This document shows positions 8,685 to 17,757 of a DNA stretch of 64,000 nucleotides, one piece after another. Source of the DNA: Methanosarcina siciliae T4/M. Its GTDB lineage: Archaea; Halobacteriota; Methanosarcinia; Methanosarcinales; Methanosarcinaceae. Under the pieces are notes generated by a model, which did no database searches, had not been told where the DNA came from, and worked only from the letters and a program-made list of their open reading frames with translations. Made by a program: the position numbers and the translations under genes. The stretch spans positions 2,046,001 through 2,110,000 of the forward strand of contig NZ_CP009506.1 in the NCBI RefSeq assembly GCF_000970085.1. Reading direction: 5' to 3'. The stretch's first letter is position 1. Each line of letters starts with the position of its first letter.

Positions 8685-9866
8685 TTATCTCCCGACTTGG
8701 AAAGGTTTTTTATTCTTTTCTACCGACCAAATAATCCTTATCATCTTTTTAGCTGCCGCACAAAGTGCAGTATTGTAGTGTTTCCCCTCACTTATTTTCT
8801 TCATGAAATACTGCTTTATCACCGGATTATGCATCTTTGCTTGCACAACAGCTCTCCCCAAAACCCATCTTAACAATCTTGATCCTCTTTTGTTAGGTCC
8901 TGAAATAACTTCCTTGTTCCCAGACTTTTTTACTTTTGGATCATATCCTGCAAAAGCGACTATCTGGTCTGGATGTTGAAAGTTCTCCACGTCTCCAAGT
9001 TCCGCCCAGATCATAGCCGCCATTAAATCACTAATTCCAGGAATTGTCTGAAGGTAATGCTTATCCTTCAACGTTTCCCAAGCAGCCAAAATCCTGGTTT
9101 CCACTTCTTTTATCTGGCTTTCCATGTATTCAATCAGGTTAAGCAAGGACTTGACCTCAAATAATAAAGCCTCCTCAATAAAGTCAGGAGAAATTGAATC
9201 TTTCGCCATTTCTAAGAGTTTTCTTGTTTTCTCAGGACTGTAATGATTTCTGCTCGTTTTTTTCATAAACTCATAGAGCTTTTCCTCTCCCATTCCAAGC
9301 ATATCTGAGGGTCTTGGTACTTCATTTAGAATGGCTATAGATGTTTTAGTGAATATGCTGGAAAACATCTGGTCATATCGGGGAAAGATAAGATGTACGT
9401 TACGTATTAACCGCTTCTTTAGATTAGCCACATTTGATTTCAACTTGAAATGGAATCCACAGTATTCTTTCAATTCCATTCTTTTTTTATCGCCATAACA
9501 GGTTTTTGGCGTCTCCCCAAATTGAAGTATCGCAGCAATTGTTTTTGCATCGATTTTATCGGTTTTTGATCCCCTAATGTTGACCGCTGCAAACCCCTTT
9601 ACCTGAGAAGGATTGTAGGCATGAATTTCATAGTGTTTTGAAAGTTCCGAATATATGGCATACCAGTATATTCCCGTAGCTTCCATTCCAATCCGAGGAA
9701 TTGAATTTAATCTATTAGATACTGATTCCACACGTTCTATGAATTTCTCGATACTGCTTTTTAAATTCTTGATTTGGATATACCTTCCAATCTGTTTACC
9801 CTCATCGTCCAAAATACAGGCTTCATGAGCATCCTTAGCGATATCAATACCGATGTTCAAATACAT
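8685..9866 (-). CDS. IS110-family transposase (DEDD recombinase)
   Basis: The 393-residue protein is a full-length IS110-type recombinase. The N-terminal RuvC-like DEDD domain shows GIDIAKD (Asp), GMEATGIYWY (Glu) and KTDKIDAKT (two Asp). A coiled helical middle follows. The C-terminal Transposase_20 domain has the helix-hairpin-helix TIPGISDLMAA, then AGYDPKVKKSG and KRGSRLLRW with the conserved serine region. The start is placed at ATG 9866, 5 bases after GGGGGATC, rather than the GTG 15 bases upstream. No frameshift or internal stop is present, so the element may be active. Long non-coding flanks are consistent with IS110 architecture. Confidence 0.9.
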   Translation of the reverse strand: MYLNIGIDIAKDAHEACILDDEGKQIGRYIQIKNLKSSIEKFIERVESVSNRLNSIPRIGMEATGIYWYAIYSELSKHYEIHAYNPSQVKGFAAVNIRGSKTDKIDAKTIAAILQFGETPKTCYGDKKRMELKEYCGFHFKLKSNVANLKKRLIRNVHLIFPRYDQMFSSIFTKTSIAILNEVPRPSDMLGMGEEKLYEFMKKTSRNHYSPEKTRKLLEMAKDSISPDFIEEALLFEVKSLLNLIEYMESQIKEVETRILAAWETLKDKHYLQTIPGISDLMAAMIWAELGDVENFQHPDQIVAFAGYDPKVKKSGNKEVISGPNKRGSRLLRWVLGRAVVQAKMHNPVIKQYFMKKISEGKHYNTALCAAAKKMIRIIWSVEKNKKPFQVGR

Positions 9867-10075
9867 TTTTTGATCCCCCACAATACGATTTTATAGGCTG
9901 GAGACCAAATATCCCTCTGCTCTCTACAGATCGTAAGCTCGTGGAAAATCGCCAGACTCTGTGAGCACAGAGCTGTAACATGTTAAATTGCCGGAGAGCC
10001 GTAGGAGTGAGGGTGGTAGTCTAAGATAGCCGGACAATGCCGTAAGTCCTAATAACTACCCTCCCAGCCTACGTT
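9867..10075 (-). ncRNA. Candidate IS110 bridge RNA region
   Basis: About 200 non-coding bases immediately upstream of the transposase contain strong pairings. One is a perfect 7-bp hairpin, CTCTGTG-AG-CACAGAG (9957-9972). Another is a long stem between GAGGGT…AGT (10009-10020) and ACTACCCTC (10055-10063), enclosing a small CCGG/CCG stem. In the IS110 group the non-coding left end upstream of the recombinase gene encodes a bridge RNA with target- and donor-binding loops. Position, size and structure fit, but the loops cannot be assigned here. Confidence 0.5.
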
Positions 10076-10184
10076 TGTTTTTATGAAAATGCAGCAATAA
10101 AAGTATGCTGCAATTATCATTTATACGAGTCCTCTTGAGCGAGTTCACTTCTTAACCCATAAATAGTCTGCTTGAATGAAACTG

Positions 10185-10314
10185 CCTATAAAAACTCATC
10201 AATTAGTCTGCTTGAGCGAAGCGAAACAGACAACGTACTGTTGCGATTACATCGCAACTCCCAGAAAATCTCCGATTTCCTGCGATCCCGAGGCGCAATT
10301 CGGGAGGCGAAGCA
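10185..10314 (+). repeat. Dispersed element, copy 1
   Basis: This shares with 37911-38046 the blocks AGTCTGCTTGAGCG, AAACAGAC, ACTGTTGCGATTACATCG, AACTCCCAGAAAA and TTTCCTGCGATCCCGA. It folds into a GTCTG/CAGAC stem and a CCCGA/TCGGG stem. It is non-coding and lies between the IS110 element and the cyclophilin gene. Confidence 0.7.
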
Positions 10315-10407
10315 TTTACATGTAAGGTGAGCATACAATGCACAAAAAGCCTGCAAAAAGCCAGGCACACATAAAAATAAGGTTAAAAGACCGGTAGAGG
10401 AAAATAA

Positions 10408-10875
10408 ATGGCTGTATGGAAGGGAAAGAAAGTGGTTTTACACACCACTATGGGCGATATCACAATTGAACTGTTTGAGGACATGCCGATTACTGCAGGA
10501 AACTTTGCAAAACTCGTAGACCAGGGCTTCTATGACGGTGTAGTTTTCCACAGGATAATCGACAACTTCATGATCCAGGGCGGAGACCCGACAGGAACGG
10601 GCATGGGAGGACCTGGCTATGAGATTCCTGACGAGTTCACAAAGCACAACAGAAACGATAAGGGCACTATCTCTATGGCAAACGCAGGCCCGAACACCGG
10701 CGGGAGCCAGTTTTTCATTAACCTCGTAAACAACAATTACCTTGACAAAATGCACCCTGTTTTCGGAAAGGTTGTAGAAGGAATGGAAGTTGTCAATGCC
10801 ATGGGGAAGGTAAAAACCGACCGCCAGGACCGTCCGAAAACCGAAGTAAAAATCGTGAAGGCTGAACTGGTCTGA
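10408..10875 (+). CDS. Cyclophilin-type peptidyl-prolyl cis-trans isomerase
   Basis: This catalyses proline cis/trans isomerisation during protein folding; there is no signal peptide, so it is cytoplasmic. The 155-residue single-domain protein shows the cyclophilin core: FHRIIDNFMIQGGDPTGTG (catalytic Arg and Gln), SMANAGPNTGGSQFFI and the C-terminal HPVFGKVVEGM. Length is normal for small archaeal and bacterial cyclophilins. The ATG follows GAGG by 7 bases. It is monocistronic, with a repeat-rich gap downstream. Confidence 0.95.
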   Translation: MAVWKGKKVVLHTTMGDITIELFEDMPITAGNFAKLVDQGFYDGVVFHRIIDNFMIQGGDPTGTGMGGPGYEIPDEFTKHNRNDKGTISMANAGPNTGGSQFFINLVNNNYLDKMHPVFGKVVEGMEVVNAMGKVKTDRQDRPKTEVKIVKAELV

Positions 10876-11350
10876 AGAAAACTAAAGTAAGGAACTATTG
10901 AAGGGATTCGGGAAGAGAATGTCAGTTTTCAGTGTCCTGAACAAAGTCATATAAGATCAGTTTAATATCAGCGATGATCGCTAATATCATCTAAGATCTA
11001 CTAAGATTTGCAAGAAAGATCTGCTAAGAAAGATCTGCTAAGAAAGATTTGCAAAGGCAGATCGAGATCCGGGCGTTTTCCCAAAAATCCCAATCATTTT
11101 TTCATAATCTTAAGTTTATTATTTCTTAAATTGCCCCTTTTCAGGCTTTTTACGGGTTCGGGAAAAGCACATTTCAAGCGATTTTCATTAAGCCGTGATT
11201 GTTTTTTAAGAATATCCAATCATCTTAATCGCTCCAGTTTCCATTTTGGGATTTCCACAGATTCTCCATTCGTTATGTATGAGCAAACATAACGTTATTT
11301 ATACTATGTGTACATTAATGGCAAACTGAGGATCACAGGAGCGAAAAACG
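10876..11350. other. Intergenic region with short direct repeats
   Basis: Three near-identical 14-base units (AAGAAAGATCTGCT) lie at 11012-11053 amid further GATC-rich sequence. A TATA-like ATTTATAC near 11297 precedes the next gene. A 94-codon open frame here has no coding character. Confidence 0.5.
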
Positions 11351-11680
11351 GTGTTCGAAAACAAGCTGTCAGTCCCCAAAACTTGCCAGAGAAAAGTAAC
11401 TCTTCTTTCCGAATCCATATCTCTTCTCAGGGAAAAGAAAGTCTTTTATTTTGAAATCCTTGCTCCAGGAACAATAAAAGAGAATACCAGAGATTGTTAT
11501 TCCCTGGCGGACATCCGGATCGGAGAGAAAGTTGAGCTCTGCTATAAAAAAGACAGGCCCTGGATTCAACACCGCCTTTTCTACTCAAATCCTGCTGGGA
11601 TGGTACACAGGATAATGACCTTTTCCCTCTTCAGGAGTAGAGATTCCACAGGTGTTCATCGACAGAACTGGGCACTTTGA
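11351..11680 (+). CDS. Hypothetical protein, GTG start
   Basis: The 109-residue frame starts at GTG with GGAG 8 bases upstream and a TATA-like box about 50 bases further up. The first 75 residues look coding (charged and hydrophobic alternation, e.g. EKKVFYFEILAPGTI and SLADIRIGEKVEL). The last 30 are less convincing, so the 3' end may be frameshifted. I recognise no family. The beta-rich pattern might fit a small ligand-binding or PilZ-like fold, but this is a guess. Confidence 0.45.
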   Translation: MFENKLSVPKTCQRKVTLLSESISLLREKKVFYFEILAPGTIKENTRDCYSLADIRIGEKVELCYKKDRPWIQHRLFYSNPAGMVHRIMTFSLFRSRDSTGVHRQNWAL

Positions 11681-11882
11681 ATTGGAAAGTGGATACGGAT
11701 CAATGCTGAAAGCAAGTTTACGGAAACCTGTAAACCTCCCGATTTTCAAGGTAGTCCGAAAAACTTGCTTGATCCTGTGCTCCTCAAATAAGGTAAATGG
11801 GATCAGGATTGAGGGGAGAGGAGAGAAGCAATATCGACCCTGATTAGCTTTAATGAAAGCAAAATTTCTCAATAGTGGTTTT

Positions 11883-12296
11883 ATGGTAGATTCAATTCAT
11901 GAGATGATCAGAGCAAGCTTCAGATGTGAAGACATGGTAAAATGTGTGCTCGGTTTGAAGTCTCTTGACATCGAAGCATACAAGGTCCTGCTCATGCATG
12001 GCCCTCTTACAACCGACAGACTGGGGGAAATTCTTAACAGAGAAAGAAGTACTGCATACCGTTCTCTACAGAACCTCATAACATGCGGAGTTGTTTACAG
12101 GGAAACAAGATCTCTGGAGAGCGGAGGATGCTACCATGAATATGTAGCTATCGAGCCCTGGGAAATGAAGCAGATGGTAAAAAAGAACGTTGACGAATGG
12201 TACCGCCAGATGAACGGGTTGATTGAAAAAATGGATGATAAAGTAAGTACTCCCATCCCGAGAATAGGAGATGAGGAAACCCGGATACAGGAATAA
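11883..12296 (+). CDS. TrmB-like winged-helix transcriptional regulator
   Basis: The 137-residue protein has a winged helix-turn-helix at about residues 20-75 (…YKVLLMHGPLTTDRLGEIL…RERSTAYRSLQNL…), matching the TrmB/Lrs14-like class of archaeal DNA-binding proteins. A helical C-terminus (…KKNVDEWYRQMNGLIEKMD) probably mediates dimerisation. There is no sugar-binding domain as in full-length TrmB. An upstream ATG at 11853 would add 10 residues; the later ATG is preferred because GTGG precedes it and the added residues look non-coding. It stands alone upstream of nrdJ. Confidence 0.75.
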   Translation: MVDSIHEMIRASFRCEDMVKCVLGLKSLDIEAYKVLLMHGPLTTDRLGEILNRERSTAYRSLQNLITCGVVYRETRSLESGGCYHEYVAIEPWEMKQMVKKNVDEWYRQMNGLIEKMDDKVSTPIPRIGDEETRIQE

Positions 12297-12487
12297 GTTT
12301 ACGGAAAATATTATGCCTGGAATATGTTCTGTCTGCCTCTTTTTGATTCCATATCCTCTGTTTGTTCTCTTTTGATTCAATTTCCTTGATTTAGTTCCTC
12401 TAATTCTATTCCTTGGGATCGTTTTCTCGCTGAGATCTGTTTTTCCCGATTACGATGGTTTATGATTAATCAGTTCATATGTTCCGG

Positions 12488-12562
12488 GGTACCAAAGAAA
12501 AACTTTCAGTTTTTTTCTTGCTGTACCGCGAGATATTTTGTCCGCCTGTCCGTCAGACAAAA
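12488..12562 (+). other. Two strong hairpins upstream of the ribonucleotide reductase gene
   Basis: Hairpin 1 (12488-12527) pairs GGTAC with GTACC and AAGAAAAAC with GTTTTTTTCTT around a TTTCA loop. Hairpin 2 (12536-12562) pairs TTTTGTC with GACAAAA. They lie 275 bases before nrdJ and 190 bases after the regulator gene. They could be terminator structures or part of a leader or small RNA. Confidence 0.45.
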
Positions 12563-12836
12563 CAACCGGCAAACCCGAACGCAATTCAGAGAAACAATAT
12601 ATTGAAGAAATGTGCTCTTGGCTGGGATGGCTGGGATAATACTTTTACTTAACCGCAAAAACTATTTCAAATTCAAGCAAATATGACCCTGATTATAATT
12701 TCTTATTCCTAATTTCTGATTTCAAATTCTGATCACAACTTCTGAACATTAGTTCGGATAAAAAGATAAAAATCCTGCCCAATATTGAATATGATTTCTT
12801 TTATCGAAGACTGAAGTCTGCTGACTATTCCGGGGG

Positions 12837-14513
12837 ATGATTTCTGTGCAGGAAACAGCCGATGGATGGGATGTCCTGATTGCCGAAGCCCTTAAAGCCA
12901 GATATTTGCGCGAAGGGGAAAAAGGCTGGGAAGATATCTGTGAAAGGGTTGCAAGGGCAATTGCAACGGATAAAACAGAATATCTGGAATTCAAAGACCT
13001 GATGGTCCGTAAAATCTTTGTCCCGAGTTCTCCAACGCTTATGAATGCAGGGACGGAACTCGGCCAGCTTGCCGCCTGTTTTGTAGTCCCAGTGAAGGAC
13101 AGTGTCGAGGAGATATTTGATGCCCTCAAAACGGCAGCCCTCATTCAGAAAACCGGAGGAGGAACCGGGTTTAATTTCTCAAAGGTAAGGCCAAAAGGGT
13201 CTCATGCCCTCTGTGTTGACGGAGTTGCGAGCGGGCCGCTTTCTTTCATGAGGCTCTTTAACGAGGCAACCGAAGTCATAAAACAGTTCGGCAGACGAAG
13301 AGGCGCAAACATAGGAATTCTTGACGTCTCGCACGATGATATTATTCCCTTCATCAGGGCAAAGCGTGTTGAAGGGAGCTTCAGAAATTTCAACCTCTCC
13401 GTAATGGTTCACGATGCTTTTTTCAGGCTTGTTGAAGCGGGCAGCACCGAAGAGGTCTGGAACTCCGGGACAGGGGCAACGGTTGGGGATGTGTTCTCCG
13501 AAATAGTTGACGGGATATGGAGAAACGGAGAGCCGGGTGTTCTTTTCTATAACCGTATTAACAGGGATAACTTCACGCCGGTGCTTGGGGACATCACCGC
13601 CACAAATCCCTGTGGAGAAGAGCCTCTCCTGCCTTATGAGTCCTGCAATCTGGGCAGCCTTAACCTATCCCTTTTTGTTGCGGACGGAAAAATCAGCTGG
13701 GACTTTTTGAGGGAAACAACCGGAAAAGCCGTCCGTTTTCTGGATAATGAAATTGATATCAATGTGTACCCTGTCCAGGAGATTGCGGAGGCTACCCGAA
13801 AGACAAGGAAAATCGGACTCGGAGTTATGGGATTTCATGATATGCTTTTGAAACTGGGGCTGTCCTATGAATCAACAGAAGCCGTCGAACTTGCAGAAAA
13901 GCTTATGGAACAGATTAGCTGGGCTGCAGTCCGGGAATCAAGAAAACTTGCGGCAGAAAGGGGACCTTTTCCGGAGTATGAAAAATCCATATGGGAACTC
14001 CCTATGAGAAACGCCACATTGACCGCAATTGCCCCGACCGGCACTATAAGCATTCTTGCAGGCTGTTCTGCAGGAATCGAACCTGTTTTCAGCTGGGTCT
14101 ACAGGAGGACCCGGACAGTGGGAAAAGAATTCCTGCTCGTACACCCTCTCTTTGAAACACATTTCAAGCCCAGGCTCTCGGAATCCGATTATAATGAGCT
14201 CCTTGAGCATGTCTACTCACATGGAACCCTGCAGGACATAAACGACCCTGAAATTGTGTCCGAGAATGAAAAAAACCTCTTCAGATCAGCCCTTGATATT
14301 GGGTGGAAAACTCATATTGATATACAGGCAGCTTTTCAACGCCACTGCCATGCAGGAATTTCAAAGACCATAAATATGCCTGCAGATGCCGGAGAAGAAG
14401 ATATTGAGCAAGCTTTGATTTATGCCTGGAAGCAAGGACTAAAGGGGCTTACAATATACAGGACAGGAAGCAGACAGTATGTGGTTCTTAATTTAAAAAA
14501 ATCCGGAAACTGA
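12837..14513 (+). CDS. nrdJ: Adenosylcobalamin-dependent (class II) ribonucleoside reductase
   Basis: This reduces ribonucleotides to deoxyribonucleotides with a B12-generated thiyl radical. The 558-residue core has the first redox Cys in AACFVVP, the FSKVRPKG and FGRRRGANIG nucleotide-binding segments, and NPCGEEPLL with the thiyl-radical Cys. The second Cys region SCNLGSLNL and PTGTISILAG follow. There is no N-terminal ATP cone. The C-terminus stops soon after IYRTGSRQ and lacks the usual Cys-pair redox tail. ATG 12837 sits directly on GGGGG, and the GTG at 12846 has better spacing, so the true start may be 9 bases later. Confidence 0.93.
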   Translation: MISVQETADGWDVLIAEALKARYLREGEKGWEDICERVARAIATDKTEYLEFKDLMVRKIFVPSSPTLMNAGTELGQLAACFVVPVKDSVEEIFDALKTAALIQKTGGGTGFNFSKVRPKGSHALCVDGVASGPLSFMRLFNEATEVIKQFGRRRGANIGILDVSHDDIIPFIRAKRVEGSFRNFNLSVMVHDAFFRLVEAGSTEEVWNSGTGATVGDVFSEIVDGIWRNGEPGVLFYNRINRDNFTPVLGDITATNPCGEEPLLPYESCNLGSLNLSLFVADGKISWDFLRETTGKAVRFLDNEIDINVYPVQEIAEATRKTRKIGLGVMGFHDMLLKLGLSYESTEAVELAEKLMEQISWAAVRESRKLAAERGPFPEYEKSIWELPMRNATLTAIAPTGTISILAGCSAGIEPVFSWVYRRTRTVGKEFLLVHPLFETHFKPRLSESDYNELLEHVYSHGTLQDINDPEIVSENEKNLFRSALDIGWKTHIDIQAAFQRHCHAGISKTINMPADAGEEDIEQALIYAWKQGLKGLTIYRTGSRQYVVLNLKKSGN

Positions 14514-14674
14514 ACTGCCCTCTTAAAAGAATCATTTTGAAACTCTGGCTTGTCCCTGTAGGAAATAATTAACTTTTTGCGAACATGTTTAATTATTGAA
14601 AGAAGTGTTATACCACTGGAATTGCCATTATCTTACTAAAAATATATATACATTCGTACCCCCTGAATATATAT

Positions 14675-15649
14675 ATGCTTGCTTCTGTGACTGCTACCCC
14701 CAAACATCATCTTGAATTATTATCTGCGTGTATTATTTATGGCACCGTCGGAATTTTTATGGAATTGCTTAAGGACATGTCTGTAGGATCTATTATTTTC
14801 TATAGAGTTCTTTTCGGGCTTTCAGCCATAATATTTTATCTTGCAATTACCGGAAATCTAGGGCAACTCGCGTTGAAACGAAAGAAAAAATACCTGCTTC
14901 TTCTGGGAATTCTGTACGTTTTGCAAATGTTTTCCTATTATTCTGCAATCCGATATCTTGGAGCTTCTTCTGCTGTTCTTCTCCTGTATACCGATCCCAT
15001 ATACCTGACTTTTCTTGCCCCGATTATTCTCGGAGAAAAAAATACTGGAAGAACTATTCTTGCCCTTTTCCTGGGGCTTCTCGGCGTATTCTACGTAACG
15101 AGACCTGAAGGTGGTTTTGAACAGCTTGAATTTGGAAGCAACTATCTTAAAGGCGTAATATTCGGACTTGTCGGAGGCCTCTTCAGCAGCGGAGTCATAA
15201 TATCCGTCCGTTTCCTCAGGAATGAATATAACGGCCTTACCCAGCTTGTCTGGCAGAGTGCGATCAGCCTGGTTTTCCTGTCTCCTTTCGCAGTCACCGT
15301 TCCGGGACAGGTGCTCGCTTCAAATCTTCCCATCCTCATGCTTTTTGGAGTCCTTATTACCGGCGTAGGTGCAGTCTTCTATATCAGAGGGGTTGCGGGT
15401 GTAAGTGCCATTACAGGCAGCATCCTCACCCTTCTTGAACCGGTTTCCTGCATCTTCTTTGATTATACAGTTCTGGGGAACCCGATTCATAACGGGATGC
15501 TTATAGGCTCCTTCTTTATCCTTGCAGCAGCAGTCGTGGTAAGTCTGGATAACTTTGATTTCCTGAAGAAATTGATTGTAGGGGAAAAGATAGTACCAAG
15601 CAAAATGATATCATGGAAAAAAGGGCTTCTAAGGGTACTGTATAAATAA
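14675..15649 (+). CDS. DMT-superfamily (EamA) transporter
   Basis: The 324-residue membrane protein has about ten predicted transmembrane helices arranged as two EamA repeats. Each repeat contains the typical region before TM4/TM9: LLYTDPIYLTFLAP in the first and ITGSILTLLEPVSCIFF in the second. It probably exports or imports small metabolites such as amino acids; the substrate cannot be told. It is paralogous to the next gene, sharing IIYGT and FYR/FCRxxFGL near the start. A TATA run (ATATATATAC, 14640) lies about 35 bases upstream, so the mRNA may be nearly leaderless. Confidence 0.88.
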   Translation: MLASVTATPKHHLELLSACIIYGTVGIFMELLKDMSVGSIIFYRVLFGLSAIIFYLAITGNLGQLALKRKKKYLLLLGILYVLQMFSYYSAIRYLGASSAVLLLYTDPIYLTFLAPIILGEKNTGRTILALFLGLLGVFYVTRPEGGFEQLEFGSNYLKGVIFGLVGGLFSSGVIISVRFLRNEYNGLTQLVWQSAISLVFLSPFAVTVPGQVLASNLPILMLFGVLITGVGAVFYIRGVAGVSAITGSILTLLEPVSCIFFDYTVLGNPIHNGMLIGSFFILAAAVVVSLDNFDFLKKLIVGEKIVPSKMISWKKGLLRVLYK

Positions 15650-15967
15650 GTCCTCCTCTTTTTTATTTTCCTTCCCGGTAAGAATTTTTTTGAGATTTCC
15701 TCTTTTTGATGTATTCGGTCCTGAAAATCCTGTTTTTGAGAAATATTGGGTAGTCTCCGATTTCCTATGATACCGAAGCTAAATACAGGTAGTGCGACTC
15801 TTCCGGGAAAAGAATGAGATAGATAGTGAATGACGTTGTGGGGGGCTAAAACATCTATGATTCAATGCTCTTAAGCGAAGTTCATTGTTAAAATATATTC
15901 GGGCCTTACAAACCTTACTTTTTCCGTTTCCAAAAAATATATATCTGCAGTATTTTATTTCCAGGAT

Positions 15968-16885
15968 ATGCATGCACAGGAAAACTCTTTCAAGCCTTAT
16001 TCCGAAGTCATAACAGGGAGCATAATCTATGGCACCATGGGGGTTTTTCTTGACAGGGTCCAGGACATGTCCGTAGGGTCCGTTCTCTTCTGCCGGCTCT
16101 TTTTCGGTTTATGCATGATTTTCTTTTACCTGCTGTTGAGCGGAAGCCTTGAACAGCTCAGGCCCGGCAGGAACAGGAAATATCTGCTGCTGCTGGGTTT
16201 TCTGAATGCGGTAACAGGCGTATGTTATTTATCGGCCATAAGGTATAGCGGGATTTCAGTTGCTGTCCTGCTTCTTTATACGGCTCCTGTATATGTGAAC
16301 CTGCTCGCCCCTTCAATCCTGGGAGAAAAAAGCAGCAATAAAAGCCTTCTGCCTCTGTTCCTTTCACTTGCAGGAGTCTTACTCATTGCCCACCCAGGCG
16401 AAGTTCTGGGAAACCTGAACGGGGGGTCCGATTTTATGAAAGGTCTATCTTTCGGGCTGCTTTCAGGGCTTTCCTTTGGCGCAACCATAATCACTATTCG
16501 CTACCTGAGACATGACTATACAGGGATATCCCAGACTTTCTGGCTGACCGGAATAAGCCTTTTCTTCATGCTACCATCTGCCCTTGCAACCCCCATATAT
16601 ACCTACAGTGGAAACTTCAGTACTCTGTTTCTCTTCGGCCTGACCATTACGTTCGCGGCCATCCTGTACCTCAAAGGAATTTCGGGCATCAGGGCGCAGA
16701 CAGGCAGTATTCTTGCCCTGCTCGAACCCGTATCAGGAATTTTCTTTGACATCGCAGTCCTGAAAAATCCGCTTTATATCTCGACTTTTCTGGGCTGTGT
16801 GCTCATCCTCACAGCAGCTTATCTTGTGAGCAGGAAAGAACCAGCAGATAAAAGTCTTCCAGCCGATGTTCAGCCAGTACTATGA
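15968..16885 (+). CDS. DMT-superfamily (EamA) transporter, paralogue
   Basis: The 305-residue membrane protein has two EamA repeats (…VAVLLLYTAPVYVNLLAP… and …QTGSILALLEPVSGIFF…). The domain layout, conserved LGEK after the first repeat and N-terminal SIIYGTMGVF match the preceding transporter, indicating tandem duplication followed by divergence. The substrate is unknown. A 318-base gap with its own TATA sequence (near 15940) separates the pair, so they are probably transcribed independently. Confidence 0.88.
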   Translation: MHAQENSFKPYSEVITGSIIYGTMGVFLDRVQDMSVGSVLFCRLFFGLCMIFFYLLLSGSLEQLRPGRNRKYLLLLGFLNAVTGVCYLSAIRYSGISVAVLLLYTAPVYVNLLAPSILGEKSSNKSLLPLFLSLAGVLLIAHPGEVLGNLNGGSDFMKGLSFGLLSGLSFGATIITIRYLRHDYTGISQTFWLTGISLFFMLPSALATPIYTYSGNFSTLFLFGLTITFAAILYLKGISGIRAQTGSILALLEPVSGIFFDIAVLKNPLYISTFLGCVLILTAAYLVSRKEPADKSLPADVQPVL

Positions 16886-17064
16886 CCGGTTTTTCACAGG
16901 AGAATGTTCAGAGTAATATGTTGAGATTGAAAGGGCTGCAAGGTTACAGTCTGAAAGATAATAATCAGATAATTTTAAAGAAAAAGTTGCCCCTCTGCCC
17001 AAAAGCTCTTTACTTAAGAACCCCTCTATTTTTAAGATTAAAGTTTTGAACCCGCAGGAAAAGC

Positions 17065-17748
17065 ATGACAGATGAAATCCCGATTATAGAACTTAAAAAC
17101 CTGACCAAAGTTTACAAAGACGGCGTGGAATTTCGCGCACTTGACAATGCAAACCTGAAAATTAGAACAGGGGAGTTTGTTGCAATTGTAGGTCCTTCTG
17201 GCTCAGGTAAAAGCACACTTATGCATCTCATAGGTCTACTCGACACGCCCACTTCCGGGACCCTCCTGATAGACGGCGATGACGTTACAAAAATGTCGGA
17301 TAAAGAGCGTTCCGGGATGAGAAACCGGATGCTTGGTTTTGTCTTCCAGTATCACCACCTGCTGCCGGATTTCACTGCCCTGGAAAACGTGATGATGCCT
17401 CTCCTGATTGCGGGGAAGGGTAAAGACGAAGCAAAGGGTATTGCCGAAAAACTTTTAAAAGATGTTGGACTTGAAGACAGAATGGATCACAGGCCAGGTG
17501 AGCTCTCGGGAGGACAGAACCAGAGGGTTGCTGTAGCCCGGGCTCTTAGCTGTTCACCGGCAATCGTACTCGGGGACGAGCCTACGGGCAACCTGGACAC
17601 CAAAACCGGAGATTTGATCTATGAACTGCTCCGTAAGCTGAATAAGGAATATAACCAGACCTTTATTGTGGTAACCCATAATGAGGAGCTGGCCGGAAAA
17701 GCCGATAGGATTGTCAGAATCGTAGACGGAAAAATAACGGATCAGTAA
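17065..17748 (+). CDS. ABC transporter ATP-binding protein (LolD/MacB type)
   Basis: The 227-residue nucleotide-binding subunit has Walker A GPSGSGKST at about residue 43, Q-loop FQYHHLLP, signature LSGGQNQRVAVARAL, Walker B IVLGDEPTGNLD and H-loop VTHN. This sequence type normally partners FtsX/MacB-like permeases in export or lipoprotein release. No permease gene is adjacent; instead a PPC-domain gene follows 9 bases later. The partner must be encoded elsewhere. The start ATG lies after CAGGAAAAGC. Confidence 0.92.
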   Translation: MTDEIPIIELKNLTKVYKDGVEFRALDNANLKIRTGEFVAIVGPSGSGKSTLMHLIGLLDTPTSGTLLIDGDDVTKMSDKERSGMRNRMLGFVFQYHHLLPDFTALENVMMPLLIAGKGKDEAKGIAEKLLKDVGLEDRMDHRPGELSGGQNQRVAVARALSCSPAIVLGDEPTGNLDTKTGDLIYELLRKLNKEYNQTFIVVTHNEELAGKADRIVRIVDGKITDQ

Positions 17749-17757
17749 GAGGAAAAA

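Larger units (their letters stand above)
8685..10075 (-). mobile_element. IS110-family insertion sequence (outer limits unresolved)
   Basis: The span covers the transposase and the structured segment upstream of it. IS110 elements have no obvious terminal inverted repeats, so exact ends cannot be read from one copy. The left end is probably between 8540 and 8684, and the right end near 10075, where the structured sequence gives way to A/T-rich flank. Confidence 0.7.

Noticed and set aside
10186..10368. 60-codon minus-strand frame
   Set aside because: It lies within the dispersed non-coding element and has no protein-like pattern.
11008..11292. 94-codon frame after the cyclophilin gene
   Set aside because: It starts in short direct repeats, has no ribosome binding site and biased, unstructured composition.
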